Below are positions 15,370-23,421 of a stretch of 44,388 bases of DNA, piece after piece. The stretch spans positions 1 to 44,388 of the IMG/VR virus record IMGVR_UViG_3300023219_000232; one strand, written 5' to 3'. The notes beneath the pieces were generated by a model. That model was not told where the DNA came from and made no database searches. It was given only the letters and a program-made list of their open reading frames with translations. Each line of letters opens with the position of its first letter. Position 1 is the stretch's first letter. The DNA comes from a virus. A program made the position numbers and the translations under genes.

Positions 15370-15400
15370 TAAAAATACGAATAATATGGTTGTTATCAAA
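15370..15400 (-). promoter_or_regulatory. Candidate internal promoter for the GIY-YIG gene
   Basis: TTTG at 15400-15397, a 19-nt spacer, then TATTTTTA at 15377-15370, one base off the TAnnTTTG consensus. The GIY-YIG ATG at 15366 follows 3 nt later, so the message could be leaderless. Confidence 0.4.
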
Positions 15401-15407
15401 GTTTTCA

Positions 15408-17084
15408 TTATGCTATTTTCAAAACAAATCCGATGTCAAATTGTATTTCTCTCGCTACCCCAACAGGTATTATCTGAACACCAATAATTATTTTTGAAGT
15501 CGATAATACATTTTGTAATGGATCAATAGTTACCGCAAAGAATGATACTTCACCATCTATCTCCATTGCCTCCAATGCTTTGTCTGTATCGTTCTTAAAG
15601 ATTGCAATAGTGTCTTCGCTTAATGTGCCGTCCTCATTCACGTATAGAGGTCTGTTCAGATTTGGCAGGTTATTGGTCCTGATATTCCGTACCGCTTTGT
15701 CCATTGTGCGGACGTTCTCTAATGTGGCAAAATCATTTGTCTCTATAATTGCTGTCCATGAATCAGAGAACCATGTGCCGGATAATCCTTGTTGCTTTCT
15801 CAGGAAGACATAATGAAAATCATCCAGCGTGTCTTTTAACGATGCCGAAATATCTTTGTAAAGGTCGCCTGTGGCAAATGCCACTTCATCCAATCCTGTT
15901 CCGGTAACGAGTGGGAATTTCTCAACCCATGCAATATTTTCATGCACTGACGCGAAAGCTACTGTACCTAAAGTAACCCCTGTGGTGCCAATTGAAAAGC
16001 CATTTACACCTTGCAGGTTATCTCGCAAGAATACCCAATTCGAGGCATCGTATGGTCCCGGGTTATCGCCAGGCGAGGCAACCGCAATTGCTGATTTTGC
16101 CTGATATGCTCCGCCTTGGAATATTACTTTCTCTCCTGCTACGTATGCCTTTGTATTGACATAAGCGGGCTGATGATAATCGCCTTCCTCACCAATCAGC
16201 ATAGTAACACGCTCATTTGAAAGCGTCTGTAATGTAGCAAGGGTTGATAATGTGGCTGAACTCATATCTGAATGGAAGACAACACTCAACGGCTGATGCA
16301 ATGCTTCTAAGTCATCAAGTATGCCCTGAGTGGTAGTTAAAGCCCCTGCAGTAAATGTTTCATGACTGACATAAACACCCATTTGCCTGATAGCACCATC
16401 GGCAAAAGTTTGAACAGTTTCAATCTCTGTGGCATCATAAGTTCCTTGCGCAAAAATTCCAACGAATAGAACACCTTTCGGCTCAAGGCGGAAATATTCG
16501 CTGATATGATAGTGCAGTACCGCGAAATAAGCACCTACACCGCCTGACATCTGTACGTCTGTACTGCTTCCTCCTGCGCTTGCTGCTGTATCCGTTGCGT
16601 TTCTATTTACAAATACAATAGGAGTGCCTGTATCATTCTTTAAGCCGAGTTTTGCCGGTTGTACAAGTGTGATAATAGGATTTGCGTCTGTCGCCACCCA
16701 TCCATGATTTCTGCCTGTGTTTGTCTCTGCGTTGATGGCAGCTACTAATCCGGCTACCAATGAGGCGATAGTAGTGGCAGTTAGGGTGAATTGACCAATA
16801 GAAGCGCCATCAATTTCAATCCTTACAATCTCTCCGATAATCCATGTTCCGGTTACTGTTACCTGCCCGCCTGTGGCAACTGTTTCATCTGCGTGCTGAT
16901 CGAGTATGCCAAGGTCTTCGGCTTCTTTTACAGAAAATATCTTCTTGATGCGATCAGAAGTGCCAAAACCGGAAGGCAAAGTGCCAGCAGTGTAGAATAC
17001 CATGCTGGATATGTGATCTTCTCCTGTTAGTGGGCGACCAAGCCCGCTTGCGGCTCGATTAAATATAATGTCATTTAAAGCCAT
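15408..17084 (-). CDS. Contractile tail sheath protein, DUF2586 family
   Basis: 558 aa. The N-terminus (MALNDIIFNRAASGLGRPLTGEDHIS is its opening), SSMVFYTAGTLPSGFGTSDRIKKIF and the end (VSFFAVTIDPLQNVLSTSKI ... REIQFDIGFVLKIA) match Bacteroidota DUF2586 sheaths. The sheath contracts to drive the tube into the host. A W/Y-rich insert around residues 305-355 (NTKAYVAGEKVIFQGGAYQA ... ASNWVFL) looks like a CBM5/12-type module. Overlaps the GIY-YIG upstream ATG by one base. Confidence 0.85.
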   Translation of the reverse strand: MALNDIIFNRAASGLGRPLTGEDHISSMVFYTAGTLPSGFGTSDRIKKIFSVKEAEDLGILDQHADETVATGGQVTVTGTWIIGEIVRIEIDGASIGQFTLTATTIASLVAGLVAAINAETNTGRNHGWVATDANPIITLVQPAKLGLKNDTGTPIVFVNRNATDTAASAGGSSTDVQMSGGVGAYFAVLHYHISEYFRLEPKGVLFVGIFAQGTYDATEIETVQTFADGAIRQMGVYVSHETFTAGALTTTQGILDDLEALHQPLSVVFHSDMSSATLSTLATLQTLSNERVTMLIGEEGDYHQPAYVNTKAYVAGEKVIFQGGAYQAKSAIAVASPGDNPGPYDASNWVFLRDNLQGVNGFSIGTTGVTLGTVAFASVHENIAWVEKFPLVTGTGLDEVAFATGDLYKDISASLKDTLDDFHYVFLRKQQGLSGTWFSDSWTAIIETNDFATLENVRTMDKAVRNIRTNNLPNLNRPLYVNEDGTLSEDTIAIFKNDTDKALEAMEIDGEVSFFAVTIDPLQNVLSTSKIIIGVQIIPVGVAREIQFDIGFVLKIA

Positions 17085-17087
17085 TAT

Positions 17088-17417
17088 CTACTTGCTTTCC
17101 ACTTCTTTGTCAGCCATGTATTTTTTCAATGGCTCTTTGTTCAGCTTCTTCCATTCAGCTTCAGGATATCCTTTTTCCGCACATACCGCTTTGAGTTCTT
17201 TTACGGAAAGTTCAGCAGGAGGCGTAGGTGTTGATAAATCCGCCCGACCAATAGTTATCATTTCGGTTTTCAGATCATGGGCGTGGCTTGCGGCAAAATG
17301 ACTCTCGTTAAAGAAATTGCCATCTGTGGCTGCGTATATTATCTGCCGGTCATTATCTTTGAAATAATGCCTGCATCTTTCAATAAGTTCTTTTTTATCA
17401 AATACGGGGGCTGTCAT
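17088..17417 (-). CDS. Head-region protein with ATDGN domain and SAP-like tail
   Basis: 109 aa. Residues 5-60 share a domain with the plus-strand protein at 20452-20835 (IYAATDGNFFNESHFAASHA and LKTEMITI). The C-terminal half (LSVKELKAVCAEKGYPEAEWKKL) looks like a SAP or short helical DNA-binding motif. Between major capsid and sheath, so a head-tail joining or packaging role is possible. Function is not established. Confidence 0.55.
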   Translation of the reverse strand: MTAPVFDKKELIERCRHYFKDNDRQIIYAATDGNFFNESHFAASHAHDLKTEMITIGRADLSTPTPPAELSVKELKAVCAEKGYPEAEWKKLNKEPLKKYMADKEVESK

Positions 17418-17429
17418 AATAAAGTATTT

Positions 17430-18356
17430 TTAAGAAGATTGAACAATAGTAACAATCCCTCTGCCATCTGTTCGGAGGGCAATAGAGCCGTGCATCGCAA
17501 TGGCACTCATCAAGACATCTGCATAAAATTCAGGTGCGTTTTCCTGTGCGAATACCCTGGTTGCTCCAAGTGCGTTAGCAACTTGATCGCTTTGCCAGCA
17601 AATCGCACCGAAATTATCATCTGTTGCCGGGGTGAACCCAACTGCTCTTAATACGGGAGTGGTATTGTTATCATATACTGTTACGTTTGATCTGACCATG
17701 ATATTGAATCCCCAGAGATTCCGAACAACTGCTTCTGGCAGGTTGCCTTGATTCATAAACTCAGCACTGAGCAATTCGGCTTTGTTCTCGATGAGCATGT
17801 TGTGATACATTGTTGCAGGCATTAAACACCATCTATCCTGTTGCATTACATCGTCATTGTCCAACTTTGCTGCTGCACTTGCAAGGTCATCAATCTTAAC
17901 TGCTTTCCTGTTGCCTGTTCCGGTAGGAGGTGCAATATTTGCTGTATCTGTTCCTGTGGTTTCTACGATTTGCCCTGATGCACTGACAAGACCTGCCCCT
18001 GCCCATGTATTAGCAGTTTCATCACCGATACGCTTGTTGATTTGGGTTACGTGATCCCTCAAAAGGGAAGCACGTTTGTCATAGCTGACCTGCAATTCAT
18101 CCAACGCCCGTACAATAAATGTATCGGTTGAATATTCATTCAAATCATAAGTCCTGTCCGTATCAGTTCGTTGCTCGATTGTGCTCGGAAGGGAGGCACG
18201 ATTTTTCACAACCGTTGGCGCTGTTCCTGCCTGTGGCACATGAACTGTCAGGTTTTTGATGAATTCGCTGTGATTCATCGACTTATTTACAAAATCGCTT
18301 TCGGGTAACAGGGTTTCCTGAATCTGTCTTACCCACATTTCGGTTTGGATAGCCAT
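17430..18356 (-). CDS. Major capsid protein
   Basis: 308 aa. Opens with a helix (TEMWVRQIQETLLPESDFVN), followed by a beta-hairpin with Lys/Arg-rich loop and the HK97-like body with AEFMNQGNLPEAVVRNLWGF and GFNIMVRSNV. Placement after protease and decoration genes, length, and the absence of a cleaved delta domain all fit. It is the only capsid candidate in the window. Confidence 0.75.
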   Translation of the reverse strand: MAIQTEMWVRQIQETLLPESDFVNKSMNHSEFIKNLTVHVPQAGTAPTVVKNRASLPSTIEQRTDTDRTYDLNEYSTDTFIVRALDELQVSYDKRASLLRDHVTQINKRIGDETANTWAGAGLVSASGQIVETTGTDTANIAPPTGTGNRKAVKIDDLASAAAKLDNDDVMQQDRWCLMPATMYHNMLIENKAELLSAEFMNQGNLPEAVVRNLWGFNIMVRSNVTVYDNNTTPVLRAVGFTPATDDNFGAICWQSDQVANALGATRVFAQENAPEFYADVLMSAIAMHGSIALRTDGRGIVTIVQSS

Positions 18357-18381
18357 TGTCTTATTTATTAATGGTTAATAA

Positions 18382-18732
18382 TTAGTCAATTTGTTGATCT
18401 GCGCCAGTTGCAACGAAAGCTGTTCCGTTGTATCTGAATGCTTGTGTGTGTGTTTTGCCTGCAACCCCTGTCTGAACAGGTGCGGTTATCCCCGTACCAT
18501 GTGTCAGCGTTTCAGTGCCATTTGTTTTGTTTTCGATCACGATTTGTGCTCCTACCCTTACCCCGGAATCGATAGTCAGATCAATTGTGCGGTTGCCAGT
18601 GGCTTCGGTAGTTACTCCGTCTATCCGTGTGTATTCATCTGAAATCGTTATGGCTTGTGTTCCGGTAGCGCTTAATGTCGCTGTTGCGCCTCCGCCATGT
18701 GGGTGTCTGATTACTGTTACTACTGCTGCCAT
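18382..18732 (-). CDS. Head decoration-like protein
   Basis: 116 aa. Small, beta-rich, Thr/Gly-rich protein (ATLSATGTQAITISDEY, HGTGITAPVQTGVAGKTHTQ) between protease/scaffold and capsid genes. Size and place match head decoration proteins (gpD-like position). No sequence motif proves it. Confidence 0.45.
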   Translation of the reverse strand: MAAVVTVIRHPHGGGATATLSATGTQAITISDEYTRIDGVTTEATGNRTIDLTIDSGVRVGAQIVIENKTNGTETLTHGTGITAPVQTGVAGKTHTQAFRYNGTAFVATGADQQID

Positions 18733-18767
18733 GATATTGGGTTTTTAGAGGTTATTATTCGTTTTAC

Positions 18768-20222
18768 TTATGCTGCTACTTGGTCTTCGGGATGTTTGAC
18801 ATCGTAATATGCTTCATACATTTTGCAGAACAAAGCCAGGTTCTTTTCCTTGATCTTGTTCAATCCTGCTCCGTCTTCTTTCTGCCACTTGTCAAAGTTC
18901 CAATCCTTTCTGTCTGCAGGAATCAACTCACTGCTGCCTTCACCGGTTAATTGGTCGGTTATGATTTGTGCCGGTGTCTTGAATGATTCAACAACCAATT
19001 TCAAGCCATCAAAGTTGTTTTCAAACTTCTCCATGAGTTCATCCTTTTTGGTCTTATCGACCTTGCCTGCCTTGATTGCGGTATCAATTGTTTCCTCAAC
19101 CATTGTTTTGTTCAAGTCCTTTTGCTTGTCCTCAAACGCTTTGATTGTTAGCTTTTGGGCAACAATTGTTTCGTTTGCCTCAGTCAGACTTGTTTCTGAT
19201 GTTGCCAATTCTGTTGTTTTGGTTTCGAGGTTTTTTGCAATCTTTTTGATTGCTTTAAGGATTGCGCTTTCGTTTGCATCCTCGTTCAAGCCGAGAAAAT
19301 CAGTGATAGATTTCATAGTATTGGTATTTGATGGGTTTGTGTTATGGTCAAAATTTATCGGGTTTTCGTGGTATTCGTTGGTCATTGCAAGCATCATATC
19401 AACGGTTACTTCCGTATCATTTTTGGGCTTTTGATTTGTCTTGTCAATCTTATCGATAAAGCCATGCTTGTTTTTTGCATCGTGAGCGCCAATCCAGGTT
19501 TCCGCCTCAACCATATCTGTTATTGTCTTACGGCTTTCCTTGGAGTTGTTTGTCAGGTGAGTAATGATTGAATCCTTCATCGCAATCAAACCATTCTTCA
19601 CGGTTTCATCTTCGGTTTCATCAATCGTTTCACCTGCAAGATTCGGCTCATGCACCATTATTTTTGCAAAATCTGTACTGTGCCTTGAACCTTTATTGCC
19701 TGAAACTAAAATAAGTGAAGCCATCGAAGCTGCAATTCCTACATTATGGGTATGAATTTTGGCGGATGATTTTTGATTCTCAGCTATAATGGAAAAGCCG
19801 TCAATTATACTGCCCCCCGGTGAGTTAATCCATTGGTGAATATCGGTTACTCCTTCACTTACTAATCTTGCGATTTCCCTCGCAACCTCTGTGCCGTCTA
19901 TCTCGCCTCCAACAGTACCATACAGCAAAATGTCTGCTGTCTTGTCACCGTTGCGCATATTGGTTGTAAAACCTTTCATGCCAGTTGCTTCTTCAAAAAG
20001 GGTGAATTTGATGTTGTGATCTTTGAGCCATTTTCTTGCGCGTTCAACAGTGAACCTGTCTTTTGGAAATCTGTATGATTGTGTTTTACCGCTGCCACTT
20101 GGGTCGCTTTTTAATGGTCCGCCTAAAATCTGTATTCCATTTGGTAATGTTTGCAGAGTGAGAATTCTTACAAAATTATCAGGGTCTGCTACCCTTGCCG
20201 CATGAAAATTTGGAAAAGGCAT
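18768..20222 (-). CDS. Head maturation protease fused to scaffold
   Basis: 484 aa. N-terminal ~75 residues (FPKDRFTVERARKWLKDHNI) resemble XkdF/Mu gpI-type elements. Residues ~95-255 are a ClpP-like Ser protease: INSPGG (132-137), nucleophile region GIAASMASL (Ser166), IMVHEP (His191), and WIGAHDAKNKHGFIDKI. Residues ~300-440 are a charged helical coil that fits an internal scaffold. This fusion is a known layout. It leads the capsid-tail array and has a strong promoter 4 nt from its ATG. Confidence 0.8.
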   Translation of the reverse strand: MPFPNFHAARVADPDNFVRILTLQTLPNGIQILGGPLKSDPSGSGKTQSYRFPKDRFTVERARKWLKDHNIKFTLFEEATGMKGFTTNMRNGDKTADILLYGTVGGEIDGTEVAREIARLVSEGVTDIHQWINSPGGSIIDGFSIIAENQKSSAKIHTHNVGIAASMASLILVSGNKGSRHSTDFAKIMVHEPNLAGETIDETEDETVKNGLIAMKDSIITHLTNNSKESRKTITDMVEAETWIGAHDAKNKHGFIDKIDKTNQKPKNDTEVTVDMMLAMTNEYHENPINFDHNTNPSNTNTMKSITDFLGLNEDANESAILKAIKKIAKNLETKTTELATSETSLTEANETIVAQKLTIKAFEDKQKDLNKTMVEETIDTAIKAGKVDKTKKDELMEKFENNFDGLKLVVESFKTPAQIITDQLTGEGSSELIPADRKDWNFDKWQKEDGAGLNKIKEKNLALFCKMYEAYYDVKHPEDQVAA

Positions 20223-20226
20223 AGGA

Positions 20227-20258
20227 CAAAACTATGGCAGGAAAAAAGAAAATGCAAA
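20227..20258 (-). promoter_or_regulatory. Promoter of the capsid-tail array
   Basis: TTTG (20258-20255), 20-nt spacer, TAGTTTTG (20234-20227), then 4 nt to the protease ATG. Perfect match to the Bacteroidota consensus, and the short gap predicts a leaderless transcript. The region up to the plus-strand ATG at 20452 (229 bases) contains no other gene. Confidence 0.65.
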
Positions 20259-20451
20259 TTTGGTTTCCTACGTGTCAGTAGATTTTAAGACGATGGGAGG
20301 TAGGGTATTTTTTGTTTTTGGGTCTCGAATGTTTCCTTTAAAAAGTGGGTAACGATAGTTACAAGAGCTTTTTAGAGGAATGAAATTAGCGGTTATTTAC
20401 ACATAATTCTATTTATAGGGCGATGCCGGAAGGCAAGGATATTTGTAAGTA

Positions 20452-20835
20452 ATGGCTTTGAAAAAACAGGATTTAGTTAAGAAGTGCTGGAAACAAGAAT
20501 ATCTTAAAAAGAAAAAGGTTGAATTAATGTATGCCACAACGGATGGCAACTTATTTAATGAAAAGCATTTTGCCAGTAGTCATGCTCAAGCCCTGAAAAC
20601 AGAAGTGATAACAATTACAATCGATGACATTAAAGAGATTTCCTGGCTTTGGAAATTCCGTGTTAGGGTAGGTCATTTTTTGTCTTTATGCTCCAGAATT
20701 GCGTATGTAATTTGGAATACTATCATTCCAAAAACAGCAGGAAGCATTTTAAGGACACTGCTTTTGAGTATAATCGCTATGATTATAGCTACCATTATAG
20801 GATATTGGCTGATGCGAATGTTAGGATGGGTATAA
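20452..20835 (+). CDS. Plus-strand membrane protein with ATDGN domain
   Basis: 127 aa, the only convincing plus-strand gene. Residues 1-60 match the head-region protein 17088-17417 (LMYATTDGNLFNEKHFASSH, LKTEVITI). Instead of the SAP-like tail it ends with a hydrophobic region (about residues 88-125, two segments, with GSILRTLLLSIIAMIIATII), so it should be in the host membrane. Upstream, GATATTTG lies 6 nt before the ATG with a weak -33. Divergent from the protease gene. Possibly expressed outside the lytic programme (superinfection or lysogeny function), which is an inference. Confidence 0.7.
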   Translation: MALKKQDLVKKCWKQEYLKKKKVELMYATTDGNLFNEKHFASSHAQALKTEVITITIDDIKEISWLWKFRVRVGHFLSLCSRIAYVIWNTIIPKTAGSILRTLLLSIIAMIIATIIGYWLMRMLGWV

Positions 20836-20928
20836 ACAGTCCCCCTGCAAATATCCCAATTTGCCCTATAATATCGCAGGAATTATGTTCAATAACTTTG
20901 GTCATTGTGTGTTGGTTAATTTCAAATT

Positions 20929-21084
20929 CGAGACCTTTAGCCCAAAATAAAAAGATACGAGTTGTTTCGCAATAGCGAAATAAGGTGTATTTTGTTCCGC
21001 CCTTGCGGAATTTTGGGCTGTTTGCTGAGGTATAACCGATGAGGTCATTTGGCAAATGTAAATCTTATCAGGTAAATAATCAAA
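20929..21084 (-). repeat. Promoter-led structured repeat element, copy 2
   Basis: Homologous to 66-224. Outer helix 20939-20948 with 21010-21019 (10 bp). Hairpins 20965-20970 with 20975-20980 (TTTCGC/GCGAAA) and 20995-21000 with 21005-21010 (TTCCGC/GCGGAA). Promoter at its minus-strand 5' end. It lies between the end of the minus-strand array (21096) and the end of the plus-strand gene (20835), where transcripts converge. A minus-strand 86-codon ORF crosses it (TTG start at 21055) but is not conserved in copy 1. Confidence 0.65.
21053..21084 (-). promoter_or_regulatory. Bacteroidota-type promoter of repeat copy 2
   Basis: TTTG (21084-21081), 20-nt spacer, TACATTTG (21060-21053), then ATG 4 nt later. 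Same geometry as copy 1 and the protease promoter. Confidence 0.6.
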
Positions 21085-21095
21085 CTTTTTAGTGA

Positions 21096-21251
21096 TTATC
21101 TCACCAAATCGCGCCAGATAGTGCGCTCGGATAGATAGAATTTTCTGGCGAGCTTGATAACTGCATTGGATGAGGAAGAGGAGTTTGCAACCACTTTTTT
21201 AACATGGTCGCTGCGCTTTTGCACGTTGCTTTTATCTCTCATTCTGCTCAT
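21096..21251 (-). CDS. Small HTH protein
   Basis: 51 aa, starting in an ATGA overlap with the gp37-like stop. Very basic N-terminus (MSRMRDKSNVQKRSDHVKKV), a Ser run, then a helix-turn-helix (VIKLARKFYLSERTIWRDLVR). Similar small HTH proteins follow the tail-terminator gene in other Bacteroidota prophages. Probably a DNA-binding regulator. It is the last gene of this minus-strand array. Confidence 0.6.
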   Translation of the reverse strand: MSRMRDKSNVQKRSDHVKKVVANSSSSSNAVIKLARKFYLSERTIWRDLVR

Positions 21252-21817
21252 ATCGTATCATCGGTTCTTATGCCTGATTCAGTCCCTGGTTGAATAACCA
21301 TATCCCTTGTCTGTTCAAGAGCCAATGTGCCTGCTGCTATCAATTCCAAGTTAGTATCAAGTACGCCCTGCTGTGTCATTTGGCAGGTGAAATCCATTTG
21401 CCAATCGGTTATTCGGTCATGGTCTGTGTCTTGTCTTTCTGCCTGCCGTACTAATTTGGTATATTGAGTACCTTCAATTCCATGTATAGCAAAATAAATG
21501 AGTTCCAGCGTTGCGTCTATTGCTGCGAATACTTGCGTAGCAGACTTGAGTTCCGAGAATCCTATATGAAGGGTAATGACTGTATCGGGAGCGTCCTGTT
21601 CATCGTTTACGTTACCTACGCTGCTATCACGGTTCGGGGTATGATGAGTTCTCGACCAGGGAATAGAAGTAAATTCTATAAATACAGCAGGATAATTAAA
21701 TGCCCTTTCGGTTGCCTCGTTATCAAACTGATTATTCCATAATCCGGTTGTCTTAATAACCTTAACGGTTTCAAGGGCGGTAACAATGTCATTAAACAAT
21801 TCTAATTTAACTCCCAT
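21248..21817 (-). CDS. Tail terminator-like protein, Mu gp37-like
   Basis: 189 aa. YPAVFIEFTSIPW, then VITLHIGFSELKSATQVFAAIDATLELIYFAIHG, are the core of gp37/DUF1834-like proteins that cap the tail tube. It follows the gpG-like and zinc-finger genes, matching the Mu gene order. Overlaps the zinc-finger gene by 11 bases. Confidence 0.6.
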   Translation of the reverse strand: MGVKLELFNDIVTALETVKVIKTTGLWNNQFDNEATERAFNYPAVFIEFTSIPWSRTHHTPNRDSSVGNVNDEQDAPDTVITLHIGFSELKSATQVFAAIDATLELIYFAIHGIEGTQYTKLVRQAERQDTDHDRITDWQMDFTCQMTQQGVLDTNLELIAAGTLALEQTRDMVIQPGTESGIRTDDTI

Positions 21818-22025
21818 ATTCTTCTATTATTTCATGACAAGATGAACAAACAACTTTTTCAGTTTTATGCACTTCCTCTTTAATGTTTGGTTTGCTTCCT
21901 ACAAAAAACACCAATCTCCACATATCGGAAAATATCATATCTCCACATGCTGAACATTTGCGGCAATCCGTTTGCTCTTTTTCCCACCGATAATTAATGT
22001 AAAGATTAACTGTTGCCTCTACCAT
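21807..22025 (-). CDS. Small zinc-binding protein
   Basis: 72 aa. Two Cys pairs (CRKCSAC near residue 21 and CSSC near residue 60) could bind one zinc. The middle is beta-rich. Overlaps the gpG-like gene by one base. No known family; fits an assembly accessory by place only. Confidence 0.5.
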   Translation of the reverse strand: MVEATVNLYINYRWEKEQTDCRKCSACGDMIFSDMWRLVFFVGSKPNIKEEVHKTEKVVCSSCHEIIEEYGS

Positions 22026-22462
22026 TATCTGAATACTTTGTCCATTTCCTTAAATATTCTGCGCTCCAAATCCCTTTCAAGTTTCCGAGAATCCCCAATG
22101 AATTGTCTTTGTGGCATGTTTTTCAGTCCGAGATTGTGCCTTGCTGCATAAGGTATGCCGCTTGTGCCTATCTTGATCTGAAAAAATGTGGCAATGCGTA
22201 CCGCCATTGACCCCTTTAATGAACTTGACATTTGCAAATTAGATGGCTCTCTTTCGGTTTTTGAAACCCTTGTGCGGGATAATCTTTTCAATCGTGGCGC
22301 CCATTTCTTGAATCCTTTGTCGGTAAATCCACCTTTGCGGAAACCCTCTAAAAAGAAATTTAGTGCCTCATTGCCTAATATTTTGGGCAGGGTGGCTTTC
22401 TGCAATCTGAATAATTGTTGCGTTCTCTTTAATTGAAAACTGCCTATTTTTCTGACGCTCAT
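22025..22462 (-). CDS. Phage virion morphogenesis protein, gpG/gpS-like
   Basis: 145 aa. Basic, with the family ending AARHNLGLKNMPQRQFIG followed by a C-terminal helix (LERDLERRIFKEMDKVF). The H-N-x-G and P-x-R-x-F-I-G motifs are typical of the Mu gpG/P2 gpS tail completion family. Start overlaps the DUF551 gene by ATGA. Confidence 0.75.
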   Translation of the reverse strand: MSVRKIGSFQLKRTQQLFRLQKATLPKILGNEALNFFLEGFRKGGFTDKGFKKWAPRLKRLSRTRVSKTEREPSNLQMSSSLKGSMAVRIATFFQIKIGTSGIPYAARHNLGLKNMPQRQFIGDSRKLERDLERRIFKEMDKVFR

Positions 22463-22659
22463 TCTTTAGGAGGTTTGGGTAAAGGCATCCAATAATTTGG
22501 TTCGCAATCAGTTTCATCATACGCCTGATTAGGTAATGACCATGTTTTATCTTCGCAATCATAAAATACAATATCATAATTGCTCTCACCAGCCGGAAAA
22601 AAAGCTAACAATTCATCGCTGGTTTTCGGTAATCTGTCTTTAACGCTTATCCAGTCCAT
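22459..22659 (-). CDS. DUF551 domain protein
   Basis: 66 aa. Begins DWISVKDRLPKTSDELLAFF and ends PNYWMPLPKPPKE, the W-x-x-P ... W-x-P-L-P-x-P-P pattern of DUF551. Usually found among early phage genes, here lies between the gpF-like and gpG-like morphogenesis genes. Function unknown. Confidence 0.65.
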   Translation of the reverse strand: MDWISVKDRLPKTSDELLAFFPAGESNYDIVFYDCEDKTWSLPNQAYDETDCEPNYWMPLPKPPKE

Positions 22660-22662
22660 ATC

Positions 22663-23421
22663 TTACGGATTAAGTGGTAAATTAAAATTGCGTTTTTTCA
22701 ATGCCTCATGTTTGGCGCTAACATTAAAATATGGGTGTTGTCCCTTACCTTTTTCAGTAAATATCAGTTCGGTTTTGCCGGGATTATTAGCAAATAGCTT
22801 TTCTTCATTCATCGGCACTCCTTGCAAATCGCTCACTTTTGCCTTCTCTAATTTAATAACAATGCACCTGCAATTAAAACCATTTTTTGGCATCCTTGTA
22901 TCCCAAAATTCGTCATCTACGGGACGCACTATGCCATCCCATGCAGCATGTTGCGCCCTTACTTTGTCGTCTTTGGCTGTTTGGTATTTTAGGAAGGGCA
23001 AAATCTCCTTATCTTCCTGGATGCCTTGCCATCTACGGGCTGATTGCGCTTGTCCGATAGTCGTATCAAATTCGGTTCTTTGCCATGCTACATTATACGT
23101 TTCATAAATTTGGTCTGCATCTTTTTTGAAAGCTGAAAATGAGCGCTTAAATCCCTTGTCATCAAAGATAAAATTACGGATGTCCTTTGTCTGGTTGAAT
23201 ACTTTGGCTGCTGAAAAGAAATGAATGTTGCGATTGAGTTCCTTTAATGTATCGAAAGCGGGTCGCTCAATGCTTTTTAACGTGCCTCCATAGCCCTCAA
23301 ATAAACCCTTTTGCAAGTCCCCCGCAATGGCATCGTAGAGATTTTGAGGCAGGTCGGTAAGTTTTATTTTGCCGGTCCATATATCCCTGAGTATCTTGTT
23401 TTTTTCCTTTTCTGTAAGCAT
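22663..23421 (-). CDS. Head morphogenesis protein, Mu gpF-like
   Basis: 252 aa. The C-terminal half reads LKYQTAKDDKVRAQHAAWDG, IVRPVDDEFWDTRMPKNGFNCRC, the signature of the Phage_Mu_F/SPP1 gp7 minor head family. N-terminal half is helical. Probably needed for DNA entry or head assembly. One-base overlap with the preceding fibre gene. Confidence 0.8.
   Translation of the reverse strand: MLTEKEKNKILRDIWTGKIKLTDLPQNLYDAIAGDLQKGLFEGYGGTLKSIERPAFDTLKELNRNIHFFSAAKVFNQTKDIRNFIFDDKGFKRSFSAFKKDADQIYETYNVAWQRTEFDTTIGQAQSARRWQGIQEDKEILPFLKYQTAKDDKVRAQHAAWDGIVRPVDDEFWDTRMPKNGFNCRCIVIKLEKAKVSDLQGVPMNEEKLFANNPGKTELIFTEKGKGQHPYFNVSAKHEALKKRNFNLPLNP

Noticed and set aside
14680-15408. Group I intron around GIY-YIG
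   Set aside because: Sheath and tube genes on both sides are complete, and no intron core is seen.
20795-21055. 86-codon minus-strand ORF over repeat copy 2
   Set aside because: Starts at TTG inside the -7 box, overlaps the plus-strand gene, and its frame is not kept in copy 1.
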